NCBI RefSeq assembly: GCF_000620085.1 | Contig: NZ_KK211066.1 | Location: forward strand, 1 to 64,000 | DNA: 64,000 nt | From: Marinobacterium jannaschii DSM 6295 | GTDB taxonomy: Bacteria > Pseudomonadota > Gammaproteobacteria > Pseudomonadales > Balneatricaceae | Direction of reading: 5' to 3' | In this document: one piece after another, positions 27,061 to 36,598 of the stretch | Layout: every line of letters starts with the position of its first letter | Position numbering within the stretch: the stretch's first letter is position 1 | Translations under genes and position numbers: made by a program | The notes under the pieces: generated by a model | What the model was told of the DNA's origin: nothing | The model's input: only the letters and a program-made list of their open reading frames with translations | Databases searched by the model: none

Positions 27061-27519
27061 GTGAAAAGAGTTTTAACAATCTCGTTATTGGGTGCGATGA
27101 TCAGCGGCTGTCTAAATACAATCCCAGGGCCGGAAGCACGGGACATGTCGGGCAAGTTCGATGGTGACTGGATGCTAACCGTGACTATCGACCACGAAAC
27201 CCAGCAATCAGCACGCTACGAATTTACCTGCCCCAAACGCCAGTTTCTGCTACCTTCCAAAATCAAGGATGGATTCCTTACGTTTAGTGCCGGGCCACTC
27301 GGCAACTTTGAGGGCATTGTCGAACCCAATGGCGACCTCCATCTACGCCAGGAAATCGGGGAATTTCGGTCCTCGGACACCCCCAATGACCGTGCCGACT
27401 TAGTACTGCAAGGCACCCTGAGTGAAAACAAGGGCGAAGGAATTTATATCCACGCCATCCATGAAACAGACATGGGCTGCAAAGGACGCTTAACTGCTCA
27501 ACGCACAGATTCTGCATAA
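27061..27519 (+). CDS. predicted lipoprotein
   Basis: 152 aa, GTG start. The signal MKRVLTISLLGAMISGC ends in a lipobox (I-S-G-C, C17), so it should be lipidated. The remainder is a small soluble beta-rich domain with two more Cys (in EFTCPKRQ and MGCKGRL) that may form a disulfide. No family recognised. It follows the DASS transporter by 147 bp and precedes a 13-bp perfect inverted repeat and the GH9 gene; no functional link can be read. Confidence 0.75.
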   Translation: MKRVLTISLLGAMISGCLNTIPGPEARDMSGKFDGDWMLTVTIDHETQQSARYEFTCPKRQFLLPSKIKDGFLTFSAGPLGNFEGIVEPNGDLHLRQEIGEFRSSDTPNDRADLVLQGTLSENKGEGIYIHAIHETDMGCKGRLTAQRTDSA

Positions 27520-27588
27520 CCACAGCGGGCCTACTTAATGCGGCTATTAGACACCGCCCTGAGATAGCCCCGATTGAAATACAGAAGC

Positions 27589-27632
27589 AATATCAGAGTG
27601 CAATTACGCCACGTAAATAGCACTCTGATATT
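27589..27632. repeat. 13-bp perfect inverted repeat upstream of GH9 gene
   Basis: AATATCAGAGTGC (27589-27601) and GCACTCTGATATT (27620-27632) are exact inverse copies with an 18-base spacer. No T-run follows. It is either a 3' hairpin of the lipoprotein gene or an operator for the GH9 gene starting at 27679. Confidence 0.75.
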
Positions 27633-27678
27633 CAATTAGGTAAGGTATCAGCCAGATCCCAACGGAACCGGGCCTGTC

Positions 27679-30039
27679 ATGCAGATCTTCCTTTACCTCA
27701 GCACTTTCCTCTTCTCTGTTATAACGCTTTCCACCCAGGCTGCGACGCTGGTTCATATCGGCAGTGTGGCTCCGGACGTGCTGGCACTGGAATTCCAGGC
27801 CCAGTCAACAATACCGGCGCGACAGGTACCTTACGACAGCCAGCTGCTGGACTCGATCGAACAGAAGGAACGTCATATCTGGGTGCGTCGCTACGGAGAG
27901 GTGATCGGAGCACTGGCGGGGCGTGATCGCAAGACGTTCTACCCTTATGACAGAGTCGAAGGCCAGCCACTGAACACGACCTGGGCCGACACTCCATCCA
28001 GCTACCGCCTGATCAATACTTCTTCGGGTAAGCCAGTTCTGGAGACCCCGGTTAATGTGTATCGCAAAAGCCGGCCCAATAATATTGCCCGCACTGGTTT
28101 CTGGCAGTTTGCCTGGCCCAGCCGCCACTTTATCTATCTGCAGTTTGCCAAACCGCTGCAGGAGGGTGGACGTTACCTGCTTCAGATGCCTGGCAGCCAG
28201 TTTCCACCTTACCGCTATACCCATAACACCCTGACAGTGCGCTCCGAAGCAGTGCACCTTTCACAACTCGGCTTCAGGCCTGACGATCCGACAAAACAGG
28301 GTTTTCTTTCCCTCTGGCGCGGCAACGGCGGTGGCCAGAACTACGCCAGTAACCTGCCATTTCACATTATCGACAACCAAACCAATCGCAGCCTGTTCCG
28401 CGGCAGCGCCAACCTGAGCCGCGGGGCCCGGGAGGCGGAGGACAGCTACGGTAATAACTACAACAAGACAGATGTGCTGCAACTGGATTTCAGCGAATTC
28501 AGGCGCCCGGGCGATTACCGTCTTTGCGTAGCGAAGATCGGCTGCTCCTATCCCTTTCAGATCAGTGACCAGAGCTGGCTCAGGGCCTATAGGATTGCAG
28601 CCCGCGGCTTCTACCATCAACGCAGCGGCATAGAACTGGGACCACCCTACACCCAGTACCGCCGGCCACGTAATTTCCATCCGGATGACGGCGTCCGGGT
28701 AATACAGTCACGCACCCCACTGATTGAGACGGCTAACGGCCTGAATGCCCACGGCAATGACCCGGACAATTTCACCAATCTGATTCGGGGCCGCACCGCT
28801 CAGACCCTGTCCAATGCCTGGGGTGGATATGCCGATGCCGGTGACTGGGACCGTCGCATACAACACCTGCGTATTGCCCGCCTGCTGCTTGAGCTGTATG
28901 AGATGTTTCCCGGGTATTTCAGCCGGGTTAACCTCAATATCCCGGAATCGGGAAATCAGCTGGCGGATAACCTGGATGAAGCACTCTGGGGACTGGACCT
29001 GTTTCGTCGTTTGCAAACGGTTGAAGGCGGAGTCCGCGGCGGTATTGAGTCAGCAGAGCACCCACGCCACGGTGAAGCCAGCTGGCAGGAATCCCTGGAA
29101 GTGTTTGCTTATGCGCCGGATCACTGGTCAAGCTATATCTACGCCGGTGTCGCCGCCCGCGCCGCTTTCGTATTGCAGGACCTGTCACCAGAAAAAGCCC
29201 GCCAGTATCGCACCAGCGCACTGGCCGCCATGAACTGGGCCGAACGTAAACGTCGGACGGTGCGTTATCCCAAGCCGTTACATCAGGTCAATGATGAGCG
29301 AAACCTGGCGGCGGCGGAGCTGTTCCGCCTGACCGGAGAGCAACGCTGGCACCGTATATTTGTTGATACAACGGCTTTCACCGCCCCCGGCACTCCACTG
29401 AAGCAGTGGCAGAAGCATGATCAGAGCGATGCTGCGTTTCTCTATCTGCGCAGCGCCAATGCCGACAAAGCACTTAAGAAAAGGATGCTGCAGGCGATGA
29501 TCGCCGAGGCGGAGTTCAGTATCAGTCAGTCCGGACAGACCGGTTTCCGCTGGACCAAGCGCGAGTCCGGCGAATGGGTTGGCTGGGGTATGCTCTCAAC
29601 TCCCGGCACACTGACACTGGTACGCAGCCACTACCTGACCGGTAAGCAACGTTATCTGAAGGCCGCTCTGGCATCCGCCAGTTTCGGCGCAGGCGCCAAC
29701 CCACTGAACATGACGTTTACCACGGGCACGGGTATCAACTCACCCCGTAATCCGCTGCATCATGACAGCCGGGTCTCCGCACAACCAGCACCGCCCGGCA
29801 TCACTGTCAACGGACCGCTGGAGCTGCGGCATCAGGTCAATTACTGGACCGCCAAGCTGTTCAGGTCAGTGATATTTCCTGCCCACAGCGAATGGCCTGT
29901 CACTGAGGCCTACTTTGATCTGTACACCTTCGCCCCTTTGACCGAGTTTACCGTCTATACCACCATGGCAAACAACACCTACCTGTGGGGGTATTTCGCC
30001 GCACGCCCGAGCCAGGGAACCCGATCAGGCGCGAACTGA
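27679..30039 (+). CDS. exported glycoside hydrolase family 9 enzyme
   Basis: 786 aa. A signal peptide covers about residues 1-21 (FLYLSTFLFSVITLSTQAA). An N-terminal region of about 290 residues with Ig-like strands precedes the (alpha/alpha)6 GH9 domain. Catalytic blocks: GGYADAGDWDRR with D386 and D389 (the DAGD motif), NPLNMTFTTGTG then NSPRNPLHHD (substrate/His motif), and a C-terminal Glu, E756 in PLTEFTVY, aligning with the GH9 acid. The family is mostly endoglucanases and exo-glucosaminidases acting on beta-glucans or chitosan. It may overlap a short operon with the two genes downstream (gaps of 10 and -4 bp). Substrate is not determinable. Confidence 0.88.
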   Translation: MQIFLYLSTFLFSVITLSTQAATLVHIGSVAPDVLALEFQAQSTIPARQVPYDSQLLDSIEQKERHIWVRRYGEVIGALAGRDRKTFYPYDRVEGQPLNTTWADTPSSYRLINTSSGKPVLETPVNVYRKSRPNNIARTGFWQFAWPSRHFIYLQFAKPLQEGGRYLLQMPGSQFPPYRYTHNTLTVRSEAVHLSQLGFRPDDPTKQGFLSLWRGNGGGQNYASNLPFHIIDNQTNRSLFRGSANLSRGAREAEDSYGNNYNKTDVLQLDFSEFRRPGDYRLCVAKIGCSYPFQISDQSWLRAYRIAARGFYHQRSGIELGPPYTQYRRPRNFHPDDGVRVIQSRTPLIETANGLNAHGNDPDNFTNLIRGRTAQTLSNAWGGYADAGDWDRRIQHLRIARLLLELYEMFPGYFSRVNLNIPESGNQLADNLDEALWGLDLFRRLQTVEGGVRGGIESAEHPRHGEASWQESLEVFAYAPDHWSSYIYAGVAARAAFVLQDLSPEKARQYRTSALAAMNWAERKRRTVRYPKPLHQVNDERNLAAAELFRLTGEQRWHRIFVDTTAFTAPGTPLKQWQKHDQSDAAFLYLRSANADKALKKRMLQAMIAEAEFSISQSGQTGFRWTKRESGEWVGWGMLSTPGTLTLVRSHYLTGKQRYLKAALASASFGAGANPLNMTFTTGTGINSPRNPLHHDSRVSAQPAPPGITVNGPLELRHQVNYWTAKLFRSVIFPAHSEWPVTEAYFDLYTFAPLTEFTVYTTMANNTYLWGYFAARPSQGTRSGAN

Positions 30040-30049
30040 TCTAACAGCT

Positions 30050-30361
30050 ATGAAATGCCAGCTATTACTCATCGTGCTGATTCTGCCACTGTTACTATTG
30101 CAGAAGGCAGCGGCCGTTCAGGCCCCACTGTATTGTGACGTCAGAGGCAGCGACGACCACTTTATCCTCTACTCTCACCAGATTATCTGGTCAGGCGAGC
30201 ACTATATCTTCTATACCCTGATGGATGGCCTGACCATCGCCGCTGTACACCGGCCCAGCCTGCGTTACAATCGCCTGACCAATCTCAACCTGCACCAACC
30301 CGGCGAACGGCTCCAGCTGTTTAGCGGTCAGTGCCAAATCAGCGAGTCCGCCACACCTTGA
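30050..30361 (+). CDS. small exported hypothetical protein
   Basis: 103 aa. The signal peptide MKCQLLLIVLILPLLLLQKAAA is followed by a small domain with Cys in YCDVRGSD and GQCQI, likely a single disulfide. No family recognised. It starts 10 bp after GH9 and its TGA overlaps the next gene's TTG, so the three are probably cotranscribed. A role tied to the GH9 enzyme is inferred only from position. Confidence 0.7.
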   Translation: MKCQLLLIVLILPLLLLQKAAAVQAPLYCDVRGSDDHFILYSHQIIWSGEHYIFYTLMDGLTIAAVHRPSLRYNRLTNLNLHQPGERLQLFSGQCQISESATP

Positions 30362-30903
30362 GTCATGATCAGGAAAAATGGGATCAGCGCTATCGCGATA
30401 AACCCATGCAGGCTCCCGCCCCCAGCGAGTTCATCCGCGAAATACTGCCGCAGTTAAAACATGGCACGCTGCTCGATATCGCCAGTGGCGACGGCTCCAC
30501 CAGCCTTTTTCTGGCACAGCAGGGTTTTAAAGTCACAGCGGCGGATATCTCTGCCACGGCGCTGCAACGCCAGACTCAGTTTGCTTCAGCGCTGGGTGTC
30601 GAAATAGAAACCTTATGTTGCGACCTCAACACAGCAGAGCCACTGGCGACAGATACGCCCTATGACTGCATAACCCTGACGCGCTATCGCCCCTCCCAGG
30701 CACTGATCACACAGATCATTTCCTGGCTAAAGCCCGAAGCGACTCTGGCTATCAGCGCCTTCACGGCCGGTATCAATCCCCGGTTCTGTCTACGCCCCGG
30801 TGAGCTGAAAAACACCCACCCGAAACTGGAGCTGGTTTACTACCGCAATCGCAAGAGCAATGGCTCGGCTCTGGACGAGTACCTGTTCCGTCGCCGCACT
30901 TGA
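30358..30903 (+). CDS. class I SAM-dependent methyltransferase
   Basis: 181 aa from the TTG at 30358 that overlaps the previous stop (TTGA); a GTG at 30331 is an alternative. Rossmann motif I is LLDIASGDGSTSLFLA, followed by motif II-like VTAADISATAL and the motif IV stretch DCITLTRYRPS. The start DQEKWDQRYRDKPMQAP resembles the TehB/thiopurine-type small-molecule methyltransferases. Substrate unknown. Confidence 0.82.
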   Translation: MSHDQEKWDQRYRDKPMQAPAPSEFIREILPQLKHGTLLDIASGDGSTSLFLAQQGFKVTAADISATALQRQTQFASALGVEIETLCCDLNTAEPLATDTPYDCITLTRYRPSQALITQIISWLKPEATLAISAFTAGINPRFCLRPGELKNTHPKLELVYYRNRKSNGSALDEYLFRRRT

Positions 30904-30985
30904 ATTCGGCGCATAGTGGGCAGTGCCTGTGAGGGACTGAATTATACTGAGCGGTGTGATTGACGGCTTTGCCGGGAGGGTCACC

Positions 30986-31483
30986 ATGACTATTTCAAGT
31001 ACACTCTCTGGATATATCCATCAGAAAGCAGGCAACTACGACGTGATCGCACACAGCTGCTCGGAAAGCGCAGTTGAATCGGCTTCACTGGCAGACCTGC
31101 CGCTAAAACAGGTCGCCAAGGCAGTCGTTCTGCATGATCAGGATCATTATATGATGGCGGTCATACCATCAATGAATAAGCTGATGCTGCCTCAGCTGCA
31201 GCAAATGCTTGGCAGACGCCTGCAACTGGCTTCCGAAGAGGAACTGGCTCCGTTGTTTTCCGATTGTGAAAAAGGCGCTGTTCCGGCGATCGGACAGGCT
31301 TTTGGATTACCCCCGGTGTGGGACGATCAGCTGGCTGAATCTGAAGATATATACGTTGAAGCAGGTGATCACCGTCACCTGATCCATCTGAAGAAAAAAC
31401 AGTTTATGGAGCTGATGCGCAATAAACCTCACGGAGAGATCAGTTGCCGACCTGAAGATCTCTATGATCTGACTCACTACTGA
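30986..31483 (+). CDS. YbaK/EbsC-type aminoacyl-tRNA deacylase
   Basis: 165 aa from the ATG at 30986, preceded by GGGAGGG (a longer frame begins at 30956 but lacks a ribosome site). The domain matches the prolyl-tRNA-synthetase editing fold: QVAKAVVLHDQDHYMMAVIP with the conserved Lys, GRRLQLASEEELAPLF, and the glycine-rich GAVPAIGQAFGLP. Such free-standing proteins hydrolyse mischarged aminoacyl-tRNA. The tRNA target is not determinable. Confidence 0.85.
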   Translation: MTISSTLSGYIHQKAGNYDVIAHSCSESAVESASLADLPLKQVAKAVVLHDQDHYMMAVIPSMNKLMLPQLQQMLGRRLQLASEEELAPLFSDCEKGAVPAIGQAFGLPPVWDDQLAESEDIYVEAGDHRHLIHLKKKQFMELMRNKPHGEISCRPEDLYDLTHY

Positions 31484-31513
31484 TATCCGTCAGCTGACGA
31501 TCTGACCAGGTCG

Positions 31514-32404
31514 TCAGTTCTCCTCCGACCAGCACTGCGCCAGATAATCCACCAGTGTTCTGACCCGCAGGGACAGGTGGCGCCGATGCGGAAAGATGGC
31601 ATAAACACCACTCGACTGAAAGCTATAGTCCGCCAGCACCTGAACCAGCTCGCCACTGGCCAGCAGATCACTCACTGCAAAGTCCGGCACATTGGCAATG
31701 CCAATACCGGCCAGTGCCGCTTCTCGGGCTGCGAAAGCACTGTTCACCGCCAGACGGCTACTGATCCTTACCACTTGCTCTTCTGCATCCCTGCGAAAAC
31801 GCCAGCGCGTCCCCTCGCGCCAGTTTGAGTCAAAAATACAGGGATAGTCTGCCAGTGCCTCAGGGAATTCGGGCAGGCCCCGTGTCCGGGCAAACTCTCT
31901 GGAAGCCACCAGCACGACACGGGACTCTGACAGCTTTCGTGCCACCATGCTGGAATCCTGCAACTGACTGATCCGGATCGCCAGGTCGAAGCCCTCACCA
32001 ACCAGATCCACAAAGCGATCACTCAGATGGAGATCGATATCCAGATCAGGATGCCGCTGCAGAAACTCCGGCAATACACGCATCAGGTGCATCTCACCAA
32101 ATGTCTGCGGCACCGCCACACGGATGGTCCCCCTGAGCGACCCGGTTTCCCCCGCCGCATCGGACTCCAGTGCACTGACATCATCCAGAATCTGTTTGCA
32201 GCGCTGATAATAGAGCCGCCCCTCCTCCGTAACAGAGAGCGTACGGGTGGTTCGGTTAAGCAAACGGATCTGCAACAGGTCTTCCAATTGCTGCACCTGC
32301 CGACTGATGACGGCCTTGGTCTTACAAAGCCGCTCGGCAGCGGATGTAAAAGAACCGCTTTCCACTACAGCAACAAAACTGGCCATCAATCCGAGCTTAT
32401 CCAT
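31514..32404 (-). CDS. LysR-family regulator
   Basis: 296 aa, start ATG 32404 (MDKLGLMASFVAVVESGSF); a TTG seven codons upstream is disfavoured. Winged helix with TSAAERLCKTKAVISRQVQQ, then a periplasmic-binding-like effector domain. It belongs to the CrgA-like group that begins MDKL and is often involved in stress or catabolic control. The nearest divergent gene is folX, 215 bp away, so the target could be folX or itself. Confidence 0.9.
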   Translation of the reverse strand: MDKLGLMASFVAVVESGSFTSAAERLCKTKAVISRQVQQLEDLLQIRLLNRTTRTLSVTEEGRLYYQRCKQILDDVSALESDAAGETGSLRGTIRVAVPQTFGEMHLMRVLPEFLQRHPDLDIDLHLSDRFVDLVGEGFDLAIRISQLQDSSMVARKLSESRVVLVASREFARTRGLPEFPEALADYPCIFDSNWREGTRWRFRRDAEEQVVRISSRLAVNSAFAAREAALAGIGIANVPDFAVSDLLASGELVQVLADYSFQSSGVYAIFPHRRHLSLRVRTLVDYLAQCWSEEN

Positions 32405-32619
32405 TTGTATACTTTTCCATAACAATAATTAGGTTTATACACCATTGTATACCCTGAGGACCGACCAGGATAAGAACAGTCTCCGGCCACAATGCCTTGA
32501 TCCTCCGACACTATCGCGGGCAGATCAGATTCACCGCCGCAGGCTGGCTCTGTTATTCTTAGAGCATAACAACGCAACCTTCCCAAACGCGTTACCGTTC
32601 TGTCCAAGGAGTGACCCTT

Positions 32620-32985
32620 ATGCCCGTCAGTAATGCAGTGATCCGCATCTCCAATCTGAGACTGCGCACCTATATCGGCTTTAATCCGGAAGAAATGGCC
32701 AAACAACAAGATGTGGTGATCAATGTTGAGATCCAGTATCCGGCCTATAAAGCCACCGAAAGTGACGACGTGAGCAAAGCGCTCAACTACAAGGTAATCA
32801 CCAAGCGGATGATCCAGCATGTCGAGGAAGGGCGCTTTCTGCTGCTGGAAAAACTGGTCGGTGACCTGCTGGAAATTGCCCACGAACACGACTGGACCGA
32901 GATGGCCCGGGTAACGGTTGATAAACCCCATGCCCTGCGCTTTGCCGACTCGGTTTCACTGACGCTGGAGTGGCAAAAGGGCTAA
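32620..32985 (+). CDS. folX: dihydroneopterin triphosphate 2'-epimerase
   Basis: 121 aa from ATG 32620, with AAGGAG eight bases upstream. It matches FolX closely: [65 protein letters not shown] and [15 protein letters not shown]. FolX epimerises dihydroneopterin triphosphate to dihydromonapterin triphosphate, which feeds tetrahydromonapterin, the cofactor for phenylalanine hydroxylase in some gammaproteobacteria. The close FolB paralogue (aldolase) is less likely because the FolX-specific N-terminal block is present. Monocistronic. Confidence 0.93.
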   Translation: MPVSNAVIRISNLRLRTYIGFNPEEMAKQQDVVINVEIQYPAYKATESDDVSKALNYKVITKRMIQHVEEGRFLLLEKLVGDLLEIAHEHDWTEMARVTVDKPHALRFADSVSLTLEWQKG

Positions 32986-33082
32986 GCCTCCAGGGTGATT
33001 TTGACCGGCGAGACTAGCGACATATGGACTAAGGTCTAAACTAAAGGGCATTATCCGTCAGCCCCTCCCGGGGATAGGAAAT

Positions 33083-33670
33083 ATGTCCTTTAGCAATATG
33101 ATCTCGACCTCAATCCTCACCCTTCCATTGCTGATTAACGGCCCGGCAGCGGCGGCTCCACCCAACTGGGCAGTGACCGGATACACCGCCCGCCTGAGCG
33201 CTGATGGCATCGAAGATGTGCTGGGATTCAGCGCAGACTACGAGGACGACTATCAGCTTGCAGCAATCGCCCTCAGTAAGCGCATCGATGATCCTTATGA
33301 ATCAATTGACCTGGAGTGGGAGGCTCAGCTGGCCAAACACACCGAAGGCCAGAGCCACTGGGAAGCCAATGGACTGATAATCGGTCGCTGGCTGCCCTTT
33401 CCCTGGGACAACACTCTGGACACCTCGTTTGCCGTCGGAGCCGGCCTCTCCTACGCCAGCGAGCTGCCGGAATTTGAACAGGTCAATCATCCGAACGCCA
33501 ACCAGTTACTGGCGTACCTGCTGGTCGAACTCGAGTTCACCGTACCGCAACAACAGGACTGGAGCCTGGTGTTTCGGGTGCATCACCGCTCCGGGGCCTA
33601 CGGTTTGTTCAGTGATGTGGAAGGCGCTTCCAATGCGCTGGGCATCGGCCTGAAATATCGTTTTGACTGA
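33083..33670 (+). CDS. small outer-membrane barrel, PagL/acyloxyacyl-hydrolase-like
   Basis: 195 aa. A signal peptide covers about residues 1-25 (ending GPAAAA). Alternating strands end with LGIGLKYRFD, a C-terminal aromatic like outer-membrane proteins. The block VFRVHHRSGAYGLF resembles the catalytic H-x-S region of PagL-type lipid A 3-O-deacylases. Family assignment is tentative. It is followed 160 bp later by the PHA-depolymerase-like gene. Confidence 0.6.
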   Translation: MSFSNMISTSILTLPLLINGPAAAAPPNWAVTGYTARLSADGIEDVLGFSADYEDDYQLAAIALSKRIDDPYESIDLEWEAQLAKHTEGQSHWEANGLIIGRWLPFPWDNTLDTSFAVGAGLSYASELPEFEQVNHPNANQLLAYLLVELEFTVPQQQDWSLVFRVHHRSGAYGLFSDVEGASNALGIGLKYRFD

Positions 33671-33829
33671 CCCCGTCCGGCAACCTTTGCCGGCGTCATT
33701 GGATTGTCTTAATCACAGGCCTACAATCCGTATGTTAGCGGGCTTTCCGGAGCGCTTTTGAGCTCCTGATGCTGTGCCTTAATTCGCTTTAATAAGACGC
33801 AGTAAGCCAATCCCAGTCAGGACGACATC

Positions 33830-34906
33830 ATGCCAAATAAGCTATTTAGTCTCGCCGCTCCTCTCATCTGCACCCTTTTGCTTAGTGCGACCACAGCGGT
33901 CAAAGCACAGGATAGTGGCACACTGCCAAAACTTGCTGCACTTCAAGGCCAGACCTCCGTATCCGGCCTCTCTTCGGGGGCATTTATGGCCGCTCAGTTC
34001 CACATAGCCTACTCTGAAGAACTGGTCGGCGCCGGAGTGATTGCCGGCGGCCCCTGGAACTGCGCCAGGTCGCATACAGGACTCCCCTCAATCAATGCAA
34101 TGTCCGTTTGCATGAACCCCTGCTCAAATCCCTGGATGCCCTGCAACGATCACTCCTTTCCAGATACCGATCGCCTCAGGGAGATGGCTGAGCGCAGTGA
34201 AAAGCAAGGCGATATCGACACACTGGCAAACCTGACCAACGATAAAGTCTATCTGTTCTCCGGCCAGAGCGATCAGGTCGTCGTCACCGGCGTGATGAAC
34301 ACCACTCAGGACTTCTATGCCAAGGTCGGCGTACCAGCCTCGAATATCCGCTACAACCGCAGTGTCGATGCCGGTCATGCGATGGTAACCGACCAGCCCG
34401 ATGACACGCCCTGTTCACTGACCGAGTCGCCCTTTATCAATAACTGTGGCTTTGAACAGACCGAACGCCTGTTACAGCATATCTATGGTGCACTGGAAGA
34501 CGCAGCCAATGAAGCCACGGGCCGCATGCTGCAGTTTAACCAGAAGGAGTTTTACGGCGACGACAGCGCGGGCTTTGCCGACACCGGTTACCTCTATGTC
34601 CCTGCACAGTGTGAGGAGGCAAGTTGTCGGATCCATGTCGCCTTTCACGGCTGTGAACAGAGCGTGTCCGCCGTCGGCCACGACTTTATCGAGGGAGCCG
34701 GCTATAACGAGATTGCCGACAACAACCGGATAATCGTGCTCTATCCGCAGATTAAATCATCCCTGATTCCTGTAAACCCAATGGGTTGCTGGGATTTCTG
34801 GGGCTATAACGACCTGCCAATGGGGCCTTATCATTTTTACCGCAAAGATGCGCCACAAATGAAAGCCGTTGCCGCCATGATCGAACGACTCACGGCCAGC
34901 CGCTGA
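33830..34906 (+). CDS. secreted PHA depolymerase-like esterase
   Basis: 358 aa. A signal peptide ends near residue 27 (TTAVKAQ). The lipase box SGLSSGAFMAAQFHIAYS (Ser in GLSSG) marks the short-chain-length polyhydroxyalkanoate depolymerase, catalytic domain type 2, or feruloyl-esterase group. A late H (AFHGCEQS) and Asp complete the triad. Several Cys pairs (CMNPCSNPWMPC) suggest disulfides typical of exported enzymes. It degrades PHB or related polyesters in the family; the exact substrate is open. Confidence 0.85.
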   Translation: MPNKLFSLAAPLICTLLLSATTAVKAQDSGTLPKLAALQGQTSVSGLSSGAFMAAQFHIAYSEELVGAGVIAGGPWNCARSHTGLPSINAMSVCMNPCSNPWMPCNDHSFPDTDRLREMAERSEKQGDIDTLANLTNDKVYLFSGQSDQVVVTGVMNTTQDFYAKVGVPASNIRYNRSVDAGHAMVTDQPDDTPCSLTESPFINNCGFEQTERLLQHIYGALEDAANEATGRMLQFNQKEFYGDDSAGFADTGYLYVPAQCEEASCRIHVAFHGCEQSVSAVGHDFIEGAGYNEIADNNRIIVLYPQIKSSLIPVNPMGCWDFWGYNDLPMGPYHFYRKDAPQMKAVAAMIERLTASR

Positions 34907-34987
34907 GTACAGTATCAGGCTGACAGCTAAAACATAAACGGGGGCCCTCAGCCCCCGTACATATCGCCCCTCAGCAACACTGTTGCT

Positions 34988-36193
34988 TCAGCGCGATGAC
35001 TGCGCAGCCGCGGTAAACAGCACATCGGTCGAGCTGTTCAGTCCGGTTTCTGCTGAGTCCTGCACCACACCGATAATAAAACCGACAGCAACAACCTCCA
35101 TCGCCACCTCGTTACTGACACCAAACAGGCTGCAGGCCAATGGGATCAGTAACAGCGAACCACCGGCGACTCCGGATGCACCACAGGCAGAAACCGCTGA
35201 AACGGCACTCAATAACAGAGCTGTCGCCAGATCTACTTCGATACCCAGCGTATTGACTGCTGCCAGCGACAACACCGTGATGGTGATTGCCGCACCGGCC
35301 ATATTGATCGTTGCACCGAGAGGAATCGACACAGCGTACAGCTCCCTGTTCAGTCCCAGCTTATGGCACAACGCCATATTCACAGGAATATTGGCAGCCG
35401 AGCTGCGGGTAAAGAAGGCGGTCACCCCGCTCTCGCGCAGGCAGGTAAAGACCAGCGGATAGGGATTACGGCCGGTTCTGGCAAACACCAGTACAGGATT
35501 GATCACCAGCGCCACCAGCAACATTGAAGCCAGCAACACCGACAGCAGTTCAGCGTACCCCAGCAGCGCCTCGCCCCCGGTCTGCGCCACTGTATTCGCC
35601 ACCAGCCCGAATATCCCCAATGGCGCCAGGCGGATAATGACCTTCACAATGGCCGATACTGCATCCGACAGATCGCCAACCAGCTGACGGCTGCTTGGCG
35701 AAGCCTGACGCAGAGCCAGCCCCAGGCCCACTGCCCAGGCGAGGATACCGATGAAATTCCCCGTCGAGAGTGCGGTTACCGGATTGTCCACCAGCTTAAA
35801 TATCAGGTTACGCAAAACCTGATCAATCCCTTCCGGTGGCGCAACGGCAACATTGGCAGAGACCAGTGTCAGCGTTACCGGAAACAGCATGCTCATCACA
35901 ACAGCCACCAACGCAGCCAGCAGCGTGCCCGCCAGATAGAGCATAAGCACTGGCCTTATCGACGTGCCCGCATCTGTTTTCTGCCGACAGATCGCTGCAG
36001 TGACCAGCACAAACACCAACAGTGGTGCGACAGCCTTCAGACCTCTTACAAACAGATCACCCAGCAGCCCGAAATTCCGGGCCAGTTCCGGTAGCGACAC
36101 AGCCAGCATCACGGCGGCTACCAGCGCGAGCAGGATTTGCTTGATAAGACTGCCCCGGGCGACGGTAGCAAAGAGCAACTGAGCTTGACTCAT
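34988..36193 (-). CDS. sstT: serine/threonine:Na+ symporter
   Basis: 401 aa from the ATG at 36193, with GGAG six bases upstream; a frame open to 36259 lacks support. The start [20 protein letters not shown], the glutamate-transporter-fold (DAACS) blocks SSAANIPVN and [20 protein letters not shown], and [17 protein letters not shown] identify SstT. It imports serine and threonine with sodium. Inner membrane, about eight or nine helices plus hairpins. Confidence 0.93.
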   Translation of the reverse strand: MSQAQLLFATVARGSLIKQILLALVAAVMLAVSLPELARNFGLLGDLFVRGLKAVAPLLVFVLVTAAICRQKTDAGTSIRPVLMLYLAGTLLAALVAVVMSMLFPVTLTLVSANVAVAPPEGIDQVLRNLIFKLVDNPVTALSTGNFIGILAWAVGLGLALRQASPSSRQLVGDLSDAVSAIVKVIIRLAPLGIFGLVANTVAQTGGEALLGYAELLSVLLASMLLVALVINPVLVFARTGRNPYPLVFTCLRESGVTAFFTRSSAANIPVNMALCHKLGLNRELYAVSIPLGATINMAGAAITITVLSLAAVNTLGIEVDLATALLLSAVSAVSACGASGVAGGSLLLIPLACSLFGVSNEVAMEVVAVGFIIGVVQDSAETGLNSSTDVLFTAAAQSSR

Positions 36194-36598
36194 AACGACT
36201 CCATACGGCCTTAAAACGACCCTTAGTGAACAAAGGGACGGCATCATACAGAAAGCCATTCAATAATCCATACTAAAGTCGCAAACCGCGGTGCCAGACA
36301 AGCAATGCAAAGGTCGCGCTGAGACATCAAAAGCAGACGCTAAGAAGCAACCTGGTAGAAAAAACCCATGTAAAATCAATCGATATCTGCGAATAAGGGG
36401 TTTACCCCGTTCGGCTGGCAGATCTTTCTGTTATCCTTGCGCTTCAAATGCTGATCAGAGTTCACGGCTGATCTACCCGCGCTACCTGAGGTTTCCGGCA
36501 GGCGAGACTGCACCAGACCCCGGCAGACTTCAGGAGGGCAGAACTCCGGCCTGAACAGCATTGAATATGTAACTAATTGACCCATAAGGTTAGTGATC
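36194..36598. other. 405-bp divergent intergenic region, sstT and purU
   Basis: A short perfect hairpin GGGG-TTTA-CCCC is present at 36397-36408. CCGGCAG occurs at 36492-36498 and again at 36520-36526. No promoter or riboswitch is recognised; purU leaders can carry regulation but I see no known aptamer. Confidence 0.4.

Noticed and set aside
36260-36598. Riboswitch ahead of purU
   Set aside because: Only small repeats are seen; none of the known aptamer cores (THF, glycine, SAM, glutamine) can be matched by eye.
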